Shown here piece by piece: positions 29,560 through 37,953 of a stretch of DNA of 64,000 nucleotides. Source of the DNA: Rothia sp. ZJ932 (lineage in GTDB: Bacteria > Actinomycetota > Actinomycetes > Actinomycetales > Micrococcaceae). Position numbers and translations under genes: made by a program. The number at the start of each line of letters is the position of its first letter. Position 1 is the first letter of the stretch. The notes under the pieces were generated by a model. That model ran no database searches and had not been told where the DNA came from. It was given only the letters and a program-made list of their open reading frames with translations. The DNA lies in the NCBI RefSeq assembly GCF_016924835.1, contig NZ_CP070480.1:620001-684000 (forward strand). The letters are read 5' to 3'.

Positions 29560-30744
29560 ATGACTGAAACCAGCACCAAGACACCGGTTGAAATCTCGGC
29601 TGTGCGCCCAGAACCCGGCAAAATCGCCCTCAAAGCACCTCGCCGGGAACAGCCACCGAAGCACATCGCAGACTTTGATATGGCAGGACGCCGTACCTTC
29701 CTCGAAGAACTCGGCTACAAGCCATTCCGCGCCTCCCAGCTCTCAAAGCACTACTTTGAACGACTGGTTAACGACCCAGATGAAATGACCGATCTGCCCG
29801 CCGCTGAGCGCGACGAGATGGTAGCCCGAGCCATGCCTCAGCTGCTGACCCCCGTTCGCACCCTGGAAGCAGATGGGGGAGACACCCTCAAAGTTGTTCA
29901 CCGACTCTTCGATGGCGCCCTCATCGAATCCGTCATCATGCGTTACGAAAACCGCGTCACACTCTGCATCTCCTCCCAAGCCGGCTGCGGCATGAACTGC
30001 CCCTTCTGCGCTACCGGTCAGCAAGGTCTGACCCGAAACCTCTCCACCGCAGAAATCGTAGAGCAGGTAGTGGCAGCCGCCCGCTACCTCAAAAACATGA
30101 AGGGCCTTGAACAAGCAGAAGGCGGAGCAGAAGACACCCGCCCCCTACGCGTTTCCAACATCGTCTTCATGGGCATGGGAGAGGCACTCGCCAACTACAA
30201 ACGCACCCTGGGCGCAGTACACCGCCTTATCGACCCCGCACCCGAAGGGCTCGGCATCTCAGCCCGAGGCCTCACCATGTCAACCGTCGGACTCGTCCCC
30301 GGCATCCGCAAATTCGAAATGGAAGGTCTGCCACTCACCCTCGCGCTCTCCCTCCACGCCCCTGACGACGAACTCCGCGACGAACTCATCCCCATCAACA
30401 CCCACTGGAAAGTCGATGAAACCCTCGACGCAGCATACTCTTACTACCGCGCAACAGGACGCCGCATCTCCATCGAATACGCCCTCATCCGCGACATCAA
30501 CGACCAAGGCTGGCGCGCAGACCTCCTCGGCAAAAAACTAGCATCACGCGGACGCGGCTGGGTACACGTCAACCCCATCCCTCTCAACCCCACCCCGGGC
30601 TCCAAATGGACAGCATCCCGCAAAGGCGTCGAACAAAACTTCGTCGAACGCCTCCGCGCACACGGAATACCGGTGACCGTTCGTGATACTCGCGGCTCCG
30701 ATATTGACGGTGCGTGCGGTCAGCTAGCTGCTCAGGAGGACTAA
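29560..30744 (+). CDS. rlmN: Dual-specificity rRNA/tRNA adenine-C2 methyltransferase RlmN
   Basis: RlmN is a radical-SAM enzyme that methylates A2503 of 23S rRNA and A37 of some tRNAs. It has 394 residues. The iron-sulfur cysteines are C143, C147 and C150 ([12 protein letters not shown]). [14 protein letters not shown] binds SAM. The C-terminal [20 protein letters not shown] contains the conserved second catalytic cysteine. Codon choice (many NNC, CAA and CGA) differs from the ribosomal genes around it, as expected for a weakly expressed gene. The coding sequence for the last 20 residues is one half of a perfect inverted repeat with the bases after the stop codon. Confidence 0.97.
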   Translation: MTETSTKTPVEISAVRPEPGKIALKAPRREQPPKHIADFDMAGRRTFLEELGYKPFRASQLSKHYFERLVNDPDEMTDLPAAERDEMVARAMPQLLTPVRTLEADGGDTLKVVHRLFDGALIESVIMRYENRVTLCISSQAGCGMNCPFCATGQQGLTRNLSTAEIVEQVVAAARYLKNMKGLEQAEGGAEDTRPLRVSNIVFMGMGEALANYKRTLGAVHRLIDPAPEGLGISARGLTMSTVGLVPGIRKFEMEGLPLTLALSLHAPDDELRDELIPINTHWKVDETLDAAYSYYRATGRRISIEYALIRDINDQGWRADLLGKKLASRGRGWVHVNPIPLNPTPGSKWTASRKGVEQNFVERLRAHGIPVTVRDTRGSDIDGACGQLAAQED

Positions 30745-30803
30745 CCGCGAGTATCACTGACTCGCTGGCGCTCGTTGCCTGCGCCTCGAAAGCTAGCTGC
30801 TCA
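30683..30803 (+). repeat. Inverted and direct repeats around the rlmN stop codon
   Basis: GTGATACTCGCGG (30683-30695, within rlmN) is exactly inverted at 30745-30757, starting on the first base after the stop codon. AGCTAGCTGCTCA (30722-30734, also within rlmN) is exactly repeated in the same direction at 30791-30803. Both copies outside the gene are non-coding. Confidence 0.85.
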
Positions 30804-30883
30804 AGAAAAGGATGCGTTGCAGGGGGATGAAGAAGGTACCCAGCTGTTGATGTTAAGCTCACATCAAAAATACTGACAAGCTA

Positions 30884-30912
30884 TTAACAACCCTCCCCAA
30901 ATGCCGTAGACT
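30884..30912 (+). promoter_or_regulatory. Candidate promoter of infA
   Basis: TTAACA (30884-30889), a 17-base spacer and TAGACT (30907-30912) fit a sigma-70 type promoter. It lies about 115 bases before infA. Confidence 0.6.
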
Positions 30913-31028
30913 ATTTATTTGGTTGTCTGTGCCATGCGATCGTCGCATCCGTACCCTGTACGGAAATCACAGATGAAATACAAACTGCCCCTGCAGTAGC
31001 AGAAGGGCACCGAACGTTAGCGGAGGAT

Positions 31029-31250
31029 ATGGCCAAGAAAGACGGCGTCATTGAGATCGAAGGTTCTGTGGTAGAAGCTCTGCCCAACGCGATGTTTCGT
31101 GTTGAGCTAGACAACGGTCACAAGGTACTTGCACATATCTCAGGCAAGATGCGTCAGCACTACATTCGAATCCTACCTGAGGACCGTGTAGTAGTTGAGC
31201 TCAGCCCTTACGACCTCTCACGCGGTCGTATCGTCTACCGCTACAAATAA
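31029..31250 (+). CDS. infA: Translation initiation factor IF-1
   Basis: IF-1 (73 residues) occupies the A site during initiation. [20 protein letters not shown] and the S1/OB-fold residues through [13 protein letters not shown] match the family over the full length. GCGGAGG precedes the ATG. It opens the infA-rpmJ-rpsM-rpsK-rpoA-rplQ group. Confidence 0.98.
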   Translation: MAKKDGVIEIEGSVVEALPNAMFRVELDNGHKVLAHISGKMRQHYIRILPEDRVVVELSPYDLSRGRIVYRYK

Positions 31251-31252
31251 AA

Positions 31253-31294
31253 ACACACCAAACGTCGCACCCGGTGCGACGTTTACCGTGTGTT
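31253..31294 (+). other. Large hairpin between infA and rpmJ
   Basis: AAACGTCGCACC and GGTGCGACGTTT pair perfectly around one C (31260-31284). Outer arms AACACAC and GTGTGTT (31252-31258, 31288-31294) extend it. There is no T-run, so it looks like a processing or stability structure, not a classical terminator. Confidence 0.6.
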
Positions 31295-31379
31295 ACCGGG
31301 GGTAATAGTTCAGCGTTAGTCGAACCTCTTATCCCGCAATTGTCAATGCAAATAATTGCAATCAACGCAAAGGAATGCG

Positions 31380-31493
31380 ATGAAGGTCAAGCCGAGCGTT
31401 AAGCCGATCTGCGATAAGTGCAAAGTGATCCGCCGCAACAGCGTGGTCATGGTGATCTGCGAAAACCCGCGTCACAAGCAGCGTCAGGGCTAA
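31380..31493 (+). CDS. rpmJ: 50S ribosomal protein L36
   Basis: L36 has only 37 residues: [19 protein letters not shown], then a valine-rich middle and [10 protein letters not shown]. The zinc ligands Cys11, Cys14, Cys27 and His32 are all present, so it is the zinc-binding form. AAAGGA (31369-31374) precedes the ATG. Its place between infA and rpsM is the classical one. Confidence 0.97.
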   Translation: MKVKPSVKPICDKCKVIRRNSVVMVICENPRHKQRQG

Positions 31494-31552
31494 TAACCTA
31501 CCTGCTTCACAACAGTCGCACATCAGTGTGGCGTAAATGATAAGGCACCGCT

Positions 31553-31631
31553 CCTAAAAATTTTAGGGTACCTCCGGATTCAGAGGCCGGGGACCGACAC
31601 AACCGTCGGGCAGTGATGCCGAAGACCTCTG
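31553..31631 (+). promoter_or_regulatory. Structured leader of rpsM
   Basis: CTAAAA-A-TTTTAG (31553-31565) is followed by an outer stem CAGAGG (31581-31586)/CCTCTG (31626-31631) enclosing CCGAC (31594-31598)/GTCGG (31605-31609). The whole lies just before the AAGGAG of rpsM. In other bacteria this place is used for feedback control of the alpha operon. Confidence 0.5.
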
Positions 31632-31653
31632 GTAAAAACAAGGAGAAAGCCAT

Positions 31654-32022
31654 ATGGCACGTCTCGCCGGAGTAGATATTCCCCGCGAAAAGCGCGTGGA
31701 AGTAGCTCTTACTTACATCTACGGCGTGGGTAAAACCCGTGCAAAGGAAGCTCTTGCTGCAACCGGTGTCTCACCCGACATCCGCGTCAAGGATCTTGAA
31801 GATCAGCAGCTCGTAGCACTTCGTGACTTCATCGAAGGTAACTACAAGGTTGAAGGTGACCTTCGCCGTGAGGTTGCTGCAGATATCCGCCGCAAGGTAG
31901 AAATCGGTAGCTACCAGGGTCTGCGTCACCGTCGCGGCCTGCCGGTACACGGTCAGCGCACCAAGACCAACGCACGTACCCGTAAGGGCCCGAAGCGTAC
32001 CGTTGCAGGTAAGAAGAAATAA
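31654..32022 (+). CDS. rpsM: 30S ribosomal protein S13
   Basis: S13 (122 residues) bridges the small-subunit head to the large subunit. [20 protein letters not shown] and the C-terminal [19 protein letters not shown] are diagnostic. AAGGAG lies at the right spacing. rpsK follows after 71 bases. Confidence 0.98.
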   Translation: MARLAGVDIPREKRVEVALTYIYGVGKTRAKEALAATGVSPDIRVKDLEDQQLVALRDFIEGNYKVEGDLRREVAADIRRKVEIGSYQGLRHRRGLPVHGQRTKTNARTRKGPKRTVAGKKK

Positions 32023-32093
32023 TAAGCGTTGAATCAGCCAAGTAATTCTTACCTGGCCAACGCTCACCAACCAACTTTGTAGGAGAATCAATA

Positions 32094-32498
32094 ATGCCTC
32101 CCAAGACTCGCGCAGCGGCTGCTCGTAAGCCCCGCCGCAAGGTTAATAAGAACATTGTTGCAGGTCAGGCTCATATCAAGTCAACCTTCAACAACACCAT
32201 CATCTCAATCACTGACCCTTCAGGCGCAGTTATCTCCTGGTCATCAGCAGGCGAAATCGGCTTCAAAGGTTCACGTAAGTCAACTCCTTACGCAGCTCAG
32301 ATGGCTGCTGAGACCGCTGCAAAGCGCGCTCAGGAACACGGCGTACGCAAGGTAGACGTTTTCGTTAAGGGGCCCGGTCCCGGCCGTGAAACCGCAATCC
32401 GCTCACTTCAGGCATCAGGCCTCGAAGTTGGCTCAATTCAGGACGTCACCCCCGTTGCACACAACGGTTGCCGTCCCCCGAAGCGCCGCCACGTCTAA
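32094..32498 (+). CDS. rpsK: 30S ribosomal protein S11
   Basis: S11 (134 residues) sits on the platform near the mRNA exit. [20 protein letters not shown] and the C-terminal [17 protein letters not shown] are the family signatures. In many bacteria rpsD comes next; here rpoA follows directly after 147 bases. Confidence 0.98.
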   Translation: MPPKTRAAAARKPRRKVNKNIVAGQAHIKSTFNNTIISITDPSGAVISWSSAGEIGFKGSRKSTPYAAQMAAETAAKRAQEHGVRKVDVFVKGPGPGRETAIRSLQASGLEVGSIQDVTPVAHNGCRPPKRRHV

Positions 32499-32645
32499 TC
32501 GCTGGTTCGTCCCAGAGAAAATATTTTCTGTGGGCAATCACGATCAGTTCGTGATTACAGACGGATCAATACGTCTGCTTCCTTATCCCTTGTTTTCCCG
32601 TTACCTGTGAGCTCATATAGCGGATGCTCACTGAAAGGAAACACA

Positions 32646-33641
32646 GTGCTAATTGCACAGCGCCCCACTCTGAGTGAAGAAGTTGTTGCGGAAAACCGCT
32701 CACGCTTCACCATCGAGCCCCTGGAGCCCGGTTTCGGCTACACCTTGGGTAACTCACTTCGTCGTACCCTGCTTTCATCAATCCCCGGTGCCGCTGTAAC
32801 CAGCGTCCGCATCGAGGGCGTGCTGCACGAATTCAGCACCGTTGAAGGCGTCACTGAAGACGTTACCGAGATCATCTTGAACATCAAGAAGCTCTCAGTA
32901 TCATCTGAAAACGACGAGCCCGTGACTGCATACCTGCGCAAGCAGGGTTCCGGTGAACTCACCGCAGCAGACATCGAGGTACCCGCCGGTGTAGAGATTC
33001 ACAACCCGGAACTTCACATCGCAACCCTCAACGCTAATGCTAGCTTTGACGCTGAACTGACCATCGAACGTGGACGCGGCTACGTATCTGCAGCTCAGAA
33101 CAAGTCAGGTGACAACGAGATCGGTCGTATTCCGGTTGACTCCATCTACTCACCCGTCTTGAAGGTCACCTTCCGCGTCTCAGCGACCCGTGTTGAGCAG
33201 CGCACTGACTTTGATCGTCTGACTCTAGACGTTGAAACCAAGGAAGCTATTGCTCCTCGCGACGCAGTTGCATCAGCAGGTAGCACCCTGGTAGAGCTCT
33301 TCGGTCTTGCACGCGAACTCAATACCGCAGCTGAAGGTATTGAAGTTGGTCCGTCACCTGCTGACGAATCAATGGCTGCTGACCTTGCTCTTCCCATTGA
33401 AGACCTTGAAATGTCTGTACGTTCCTACAACTGCCTCAAGCGTGAAGGCATCCACACCGTGGGTGAACTCGTAACTCGCTCAGAAGCAGATCTCATGGAT
33501 ATCCGTAACTTTGGTGCTAAGTCCATCGACGAGGTCAAGGCAAAGCTCACCGAGCTCGGTCTGGCTCTCAAGGATTCACCTCCCGGTTTCGACCTCGCTT
33601 CACGTGCATACGATGAAGACGGTTACGGTAACGAGTTCTAA
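32646..33641 (+). CDS. rpoA: RNA polymerase alpha subunit
   Basis: Alpha is the assembly platform of RNA polymerase. The GTG at 32646 follows GAAAGGAAAC and gives 331 residues beginning [14 protein letters not shown]; the open frame back to 32607 is not coding. The N-terminal domain has [20 protein letters not shown], and the C-terminal domain (about residue 250 on, [20 protein letters not shown]) is the helix-hairpin-helix part that contacts UP elements and activators. Confidence 0.98.
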   Translation: MLIAQRPTLSEEVVAENRSRFTIEPLEPGFGYTLGNSLRRTLLSSIPGAAVTSVRIEGVLHEFSTVEGVTEDVTEIILNIKKLSVSSENDEPVTAYLRKQGSGELTAADIEVPAGVEIHNPELHIATLNANASFDAELTIERGRGYVSAAQNKSGDNEIGRIPVDSIYSPVLKVTFRVSATRVEQRTDFDRLTLDVETKEAIAPRDAVASAGSTLVELFGLARELNTAAEGIEVGPSPADESMAADLALPIEDLEMSVRSYNCLKREGIHTVGELVTRSEADLMDIRNFGAKSIDEVKAKLTELGLALKDSPPGFDLASRAYDEDGYGNEF

Positions 33642-33755
33642 GACTTAAACGGTCTGCATTCATCGAGTGACTCATGAATGCTTCAACGTCAAAACTTAGG
33701 TTCCTTGATTTTTGAGAGTAAAAAATCAAAGAACGTAACCTTTGGAGAATAAACT

Positions 33756-34439
33756 ATGCCTACTCCCACTAAGGGTCCCCGCCTCGGCGGTAGCCCGACC
33801 CACGAGCGTTTGATGCTCAACAACCTGTCACAGCAGCTGTTCGAGCACAAGCGCATCACCACCACCGTTACCAAGGCAAAGCGTATGCGCCCCGTTGCTG
33901 AGCGCCTCATTACCTTTGCTAAGAAAGGTGACCTGGCGGCACGCCGTCGCGTTCTGCGTTCACTGACCGACAAGTCAGTTGTACACGAACTATTCACCGT
34001 TATCGCTCCTGCAATGGCAGAGCGTCCCGGTGGTTACACCCGCATCACCAAGATCGGTAACCGTAAGGGCGATAACGCTCCTATGGCAGTTATCGAACTG
34101 GTCATGGAGCCCGTAGCTTCAAAGGGTGCAGTTGCTGAAGCAACCCAGGTTGCAGCAGCATCAGCTCCCGTAGCTGAAGAAGCGCCCGTTGCTGAAGCAC
34201 CTGCTGCTGAGGCTACTACATCAGACCTGCCCGCAGGTGCACACGGTGCAACCGAAACCGGTAAAGCTCCCGAGGGCTTCGCTATCAAGGGTAACTCTGA
34301 CTCCATGAAGTACCACGTACCTGGCTCACGCTGGTACGCAAACACCCAGGCTGAGATTTGGTTCGACACCAAGGAATCAGCTGAAGCAGCTGGCTACGCA
34401 CCTGCAGGTGGCGCAGCAGCTCAGACTATCTCTGAGTAA
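33756..34439 (+). CDS. rplQ: 50S ribosomal protein L17 fused to an extra C-terminal domain
   Basis: The L17 core is residues 1 to about 118 ([20 protein letters not shown] through [12 protein letters not shown]). It is followed by an Ala/Pro/Glu-rich linker (about 119-173) and a compact segment at about 175-216 ([20 protein letters not shown], then [14 protein letters not shown]). That segment resembles, from memory, the small domain called sunset that ends some actinobacterial secreted and nuclease proteins. Total length is 227, against about 120 to 130 for E. coli L17. It is the last gene of the alpha group, and a terminator follows. Confidence 0.96.
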   Translation: MPTPTKGPRLGGSPTHERLMLNNLSQQLFEHKRITTTVTKAKRMRPVAERLITFAKKGDLAARRRVLRSLTDKSVVHELFTVIAPAMAERPGGYTRITKIGNRKGDNAPMAVIELVMEPVASKGAVAEATQVAAASAPVAEEAPVAEAPAAEATTSDLPAGAHGATETGKAPEGFAIKGNSDSMKYHVPGSRWYANTQAEIWFDTKESAEAAGYAPAGGAAAQTISE

Positions 34440-34463
34440 TTAGCGTCAGGTCATAGCCTTGAG

Positions 34464-34506
34464 AACTCCGCCACTCACACTAGTGAGTGGCGGAGTTTTT
34501 TTATTT
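34464..34506 (+). terminator. Intrinsic terminator after rplQ
   Basis: AACTCCGCCACTCA pairs perfectly with TGAGTGGCGGAGTT around CACTAG, followed by TTTTTTATTT. Confidence 0.95.
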
Positions 34507-34522
34507 CTTACAGGAGAAGTTC

Positions 34523-35449
34523 ATGGAAAGCTTCCATCATGCTGGGGGAGCCCAACACCAACGTATCAGAATCGATCTTGCCTACGATGGAGCACCCTTT
34601 TCTGGGTGGGCTAAACAGCCCGGTAGGGTGACGATTCAGGGATGTCTTGAGGAGGCTCTCGCGCTGATTCTTCGTGAGCCGGTGCAGGTGACTGTTGCCG
34701 GCCGTACTGATGCGGGGGTACACGCGTCTGCCCAGACAGTTCACTGCGATATACCTCGGCACCTGTGGGAGAAAGTTCCCGGACGCAGCAATAGGCTGCC
34801 AGCTCAAGCCTTGGAGCCCCGCCTGCGCGGAGCGCTCAGCCGAATACTTGCTGATGCGGAGCAGGAGCTTCATGTGCCTGTTCAACTCAAAGGTCTCATG
34901 CAGGGGAGCATCGCAATCCACGCAGTTAGTGAAGTCAGCGCAGACTTTGATGCTCGCTTTTCAGCATTGGGCAGGCGCTACCAGTACCTTATTGCTGATG
35001 ATGCGTTAGGGGTAGCGGTACCAACCGATCGACACTCCATGTGGCAGGTTGAAACGCTACTCGACGTAGAAGTGATGAACGAGGGAGCTCAAAGAGTATT
35101 AGGGCTCAATGACTTTCTTTCTTTCTGTAAGCCTAGAGTAGGTGCAACAACAATCCGCGAGCTTCGTGATTTCACCTTTATCCGTCGTAATGATCACGTG
35201 ATTGAAACCCGTATTGAGGCTGATGCTTTCTGCCACAATATGGTGCGTTCGCTGGTGGGATCTTTGGTTCTGGTGGGCGCGGGGGAACGCAGTTTGGAAT
35301 GGATCGAGCATAAGATGAAGGCCCCTGCTCGGGACGCGCGGGTCAAGCTAGCGCCTGCTTGCGGGTTGAGTCTCGCTGAGATCTATTACCCGGAACTGGA
35401 GCTTTTTGGAGCTCAGGCAGAACTTACGCGCGCCGTACGAGAGATTTAA
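34523..35449 (+). CDS. truA: tRNA pseudouridine(38-40) synthase TruA
   Basis: TruA makes pseudouridine at positions 38 to 40 of tRNA anticodon arms. The ATG at 34523 follows AGGAGA, giving 308 residues. The catalytic aspartate is in AGRTDAGVHA (about residue 66). The N-terminal IRIDLAYDGAPFSGWAKQPG and C-terminal FCHNMVRSLVGSLVLVGAG are family motifs. It follows rplQ but is separated from it by a terminator that lies just upstream of its ribosome site. Confidence 0.97.
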   Translation: MESFHHAGGAQHQRIRIDLAYDGAPFSGWAKQPGRVTIQGCLEEALALILREPVQVTVAGRTDAGVHASAQTVHCDIPRHLWEKVPGRSNRLPAQALEPRLRGALSRILADAEQELHVPVQLKGLMQGSIAIHAVSEVSADFDARFSALGRRYQYLIADDALGVAVPTDRHSMWQVETLLDVEVMNEGAQRVLGLNDFLSFCKPRVGATTIRELRDFTFIRRNDHVIETRIEADAFCHNMVRSLVGSLVLVGAGERSLEWIEHKMKAPARDARVKLAPACGLSLAEIYYPELELFGAQAELTRAVREI

Positions 35450-35461
35450 AATCACATCAGT

Positions 35462-35498
35462 GGGATTTAAGGGCTTTAAGTGCTCTTAATCCCTAAAA
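35462..35498 (+). terminator. Likely terminator after truA
   Basis: GGGATTTAAGGGC and GCTCTTAATCCC pair with mismatches around TTTAAGT, then TAAAAAT. The T-run is poor. Confidence 0.5.
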
Positions 35499-35503
35499 AT
35501 ACG

Positions 35504-35540
35504 TAGATTTAGTGTGAACACTAGGGTATAGTTTCATACG
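35504..35540 (+). promoter_or_regulatory. Candidate promoter of rplM-rpsI
   Basis: TAGATT (35504-35509), 17 bases, TATAGT (35527-35532), then TTCATACG. It is nearly the same unit as that upstream of rpsL. It would leave a leader of about 190 bases. Confidence 0.6.
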
Positions 35541-35731
35541 TTGTGCGTGTTCCCTCCTGATTCACGTGTGCCAAAGAACAGTCCAGTTGCAGGACGACAC
35601 TTTCTTTAGGCGCCCAGGAGTTGCGAACGAGCAGTTGTTTCTGGTCCTCACCCAGTACCTGCTATCGCACGTGGTAAGAGGCGCGATACCCAACTAGCGC
35701 CTACATGAACATACGAGACAAAGGCGAAATT

Positions 35732-36175
35732 TTGCGCACTTACACTCCAAAACCCGGCGAAGTAGAGCGCCAGTGGCACGTTATTGACGCTACTGACGTT
35801 GTTCTGGGTCGTCTTGCAAGCCAGACCGCTATTCTTTTGCGCGGCAAGCACAAGCCCACTTTTGCACCTCACGTTGATACCGGTGACTCAGTTATCATCA
35901 TCAACGCTGAAAAGGTTGCACTGACCGGCGCTAAGCTCGAGCAGAAGCGTGCATACCGTCACTCAGGTTACCCCGGTGGTCTGAAGTCAGTGAACTATGC
36001 AGAGCTCTTGGAATCAAACCCCACCCGTGCAGTTGAAAAGGCTGTCAAGGGTATGCTCCCCAAGAACAAGCTTGCAGCACAGCAGCTGAAGAACCTCAAG
36101 GTCTACGCAGGTGCAGAGCACCCGCACGCTGCACAGCAGCCCAAGACCTACGAATTTACCCAGGTCGCCCAGTAA
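35732..36175 (+). CDS. rplM: 50S ribosomal protein L13 (probable TTG start)
   Basis: L13 is an early assembly protein. I choose the TTG at 35732, five bases after AAGGCG, because it gives [20 protein letters not shown] and 147 residues, the usual actinobacterial form. The in-frame ATG at 35705 would add nine residues and has no ribosome site. [20 protein letters not shown] and the [20 protein letters not shown] segment are conserved. rpsI follows. Confidence 0.95.
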   Translation: MRTYTPKPGEVERQWHVIDATDVVLGRLASQTAILLRGKHKPTFAPHVDTGDSVIIINAEKVALTGAKLEQKRAYRHSGYPGGLKSVNYAELLESNPTRAVEKAVKGMLPKNKLAAQQLKNLKVYAGAEHPHAAQQPKTYEFTQVAQ

Positions 36176-36209
36176 TTCGGGCCTACGAAGACAACTTTAA
36201 GGAGAAATC

Positions 36210-36707
36210 GTGGCTCAGAACGAAGAGCAGATTGTCAACGAGGAAGAGCTGACCAGCTACACCTCAGAATCCTCAGCTCCTGTAGCAGAGGCAGCCAAGG
36301 CTAACCGTCCTGCCCTTACCGTTTCAGGTCAGGCAGTAGGTCGCCGTAAAGAAGCAGTCGCACGCGTGCGCGTTATCCCAGGCTCAGGTCAGTGGACCGT
36401 TAATGGTCGCACCCTGGAAAACTACTTCCCCAATAAGCTGCACCAGCAGGAAGTAAACGATCCTTTCAAGCTTCTTGAGCTTGAAGGCGCTTACGATGTA
36501 ATTGCTCGCATTTCAGGTGGCGGTCCTTCAGGTCAGGCAGGCGCACTGCGTCTGGGCGTTTCACGCGCACTGAACGAAATCGATACCGAGAACAACCGCC
36601 CGACCCTGAAGAAGGCAGGCTTCCTTACCCGTGACGCACGCGTCATCGAACGTAAGAAGGCTGGCCTTAAGAAGGCACGTAAGGCTTCACAGTTCTCAAA
36701 GCGTTAA
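36210..36707 (+). CDS. rpsI: 30S ribosomal protein S9
   Basis: S9 (165 residues) reaches with its C-terminal tail to the P-site tRNA. The GTG start follows AAGGAGAA. The first 35 or so residues are an acidic extension; the family core begins at about residue 45 ([17 protein letters not shown]). The C-terminus [18 protein letters not shown] is canonical. It is co-transcribed with rplM. Confidence 0.98.
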   Translation: MAQNEEQIVNEEELTSYTSESSAPVAEAAKANRPALTVSGQAVGRRKEAVARVRVIPGSGQWTVNGRTLENYFPNKLHQQEVNDPFKLLELEGAYDVIARISGGGPSGQAGALRLGVSRALNEIDTENNRPTLKKAGFLTRDARVIERKKAGLKKARKASQFSKR

Positions 36708-36747
36708 TTACGCTTTACCGGTTGCTTTTCAACCGCAGAACTTTTTC

Positions 36748-36792
36748 GAAGGCTCTTCCCAGATTCGTTGGGAGGAGCCTTCGGGCTTTTAA
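36748..36792 (+). terminator. Intrinsic terminator of rplM-rpsI
   Basis: GAAGGCTCTTCCCA pairs with TGGGAGGAGCCTTC (one mismatch) around GATTCGT, then GGGCTTTTAA. Confidence 0.85.
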
Positions 36793-36908
36793 GGTTCTTA
36801 CTTCAGCTGCGGTCTGCGGTGCGTAATAGCCACGACTAGATACAGCGACCGGCTTACAATATAGCTAAGATGTTTATTCGCCCCACGAGACAAGGAGGTC
36901 TCTCTTTC

Positions 36909-37931
36909 ATGACTTCTCAGAACAAGTCCGCAGAAGTAACGACTCCTGACGCCGCCAGCCCCACAGAGACTGAGAAAGCAGCTATCAAGGACGCCTTGAA
37001 GAAAGAGGTGCGTCGACGTTCAGTAGTGGAAGACTACGCGGCTGAACTTGATGAAATTGCATCGCTGACTCACCGTCTCATGGGCGAAGATGATACCTCT
37101 GATGCTTGGAAGAAGGGGTACCCCTACGATACGAAGATGAGCCGTAAGGAGTACGAAAAAACCAAGCGTGCCCTGCAAATTGAGCTTTTGAAACTGCAAC
37201 TGTGGGTTAAAGAAACTGGTCAGAAAGTGCTCATTATCTTTGAGGGACGCGATGCTGCCGGTAAGGGGGGCGCAATCAAACGTTTCACTGAGCACCTCAA
37301 CCCCCGTGGTTCTCGCGTAGTGGCACTGGAGAAGCCTACCGAAGTGGAGCAGACACAGTGGTACTTCCAGCGTTATATCGCTCATCTGCCTTCCGGCGGT
37401 GAAATCGTGATGATGGATCGTTCTTGGTACAACCGTGCGGGTGTGGAGCGAGTCATGGGCTACTGTACTTCTCAGCAGTACTATGAGTTCATGCGAGAGG
37501 TCCCCGATTTGGAGCGGATGTTAGTGAATTCGGGCGTCAAGCTTATTAAATTCTGGTTCTCGGTGACGCGCGCAGAACAACTGGCGCGTTTTAACGCCCG
37601 CCGTACTGACCCGGTACGTCAGTGGAAACTCTCTCCCACTGACCTCGCTTCCTTGGATAAGTGGGACGACTACACAGAAGCCAAAGAGGCAATGTTCTTC
37701 TACACTAATACCGGGGATGCTCCGTGGACTGTGGTGAAATCAAATGACAAGAAACGCGCCCGTCTGGAAGCTATGCGTCACGTGTTGAGCCAGTTCGACT
37801 ACCCCAATAAAGACCATTCTGTTGTGGGCACCACCGACCCTCTCATTGTGGGATCCGCATCTGAAACTTTTGAGGATGATGAGAGAGAAAACCCGGAAGG
37901 GTTCCCCGTGCTAAAAGATGACAGAAGCTAA
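36909..37931 (+). CDS. ppk2: Polyphosphate kinase 2
   Basis: PPK2 enzymes move phosphate between polyphosphate and nucleotides, mostly making GTP or ATP from polyphosphate. The ATG at 36909, ten bases after AAGGAGG, gives 340 residues. Walker A is GRDAAGKGG (about residue 115) and Walker B is MMDRSWYNRAGVE (about residue 173). The lid segment with ARFNARRTDPVRQWKLSPTD follows. The one-domain organisation fits class I. The first 60 residues are charged and variable. It lies 20 bases ahead of glmM and may share its transcript. Confidence 0.95.
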   Translation: MTSQNKSAEVTTPDAASPTETEKAAIKDALKKEVRRRSVVEDYAAELDEIASLTHRLMGEDDTSDAWKKGYPYDTKMSRKEYEKTKRALQIELLKLQLWVKETGQKVLIIFEGRDAAGKGGAIKRFTEHLNPRGSRVVALEKPTEVEQTQWYFQRYIAHLPSGGEIVMMDRSWYNRAGVERVMGYCTSQQYYEFMREVPDLERMLVNSGVKLIKFWFSVTRAEQLARFNARRTDPVRQWKLSPTDLASLDKWDDYTEAKEAMFFYTNTGDAPWTVVKSNDKKRARLEAMRHVLSQFDYPNKDHSVVGTTDPLIVGSASETFEDDERENPEGFPVLKDDRS

Positions 37932-37953
37932 AGACAACGTAGAATAGAACGTG

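Noticed and set aside
29560-30700. Codon use in rlmN unlike that of the ribosomal genes, considered as a sign of transfer
   Set aside because: The same C-ending codon style appears in map, tsaE and other weakly expressed genes here, so it reflects expression level and not foreign origin.
30750-30780. CACTGACTCGCTGGCGCTCG resembles part of the pUC/ColE1 replication region
   Set aside because: Only about 13 bases match exactly and the following sequence diverges; CTCGCTG-type words are common, so neither vector contamination nor an origin is supported.
32607-32645. Upstream extension of rpoA by 13 codons
   Set aside because: The GTG at 32646 has the ribosome site and gives the family N-terminus [14 protein letters not shown].
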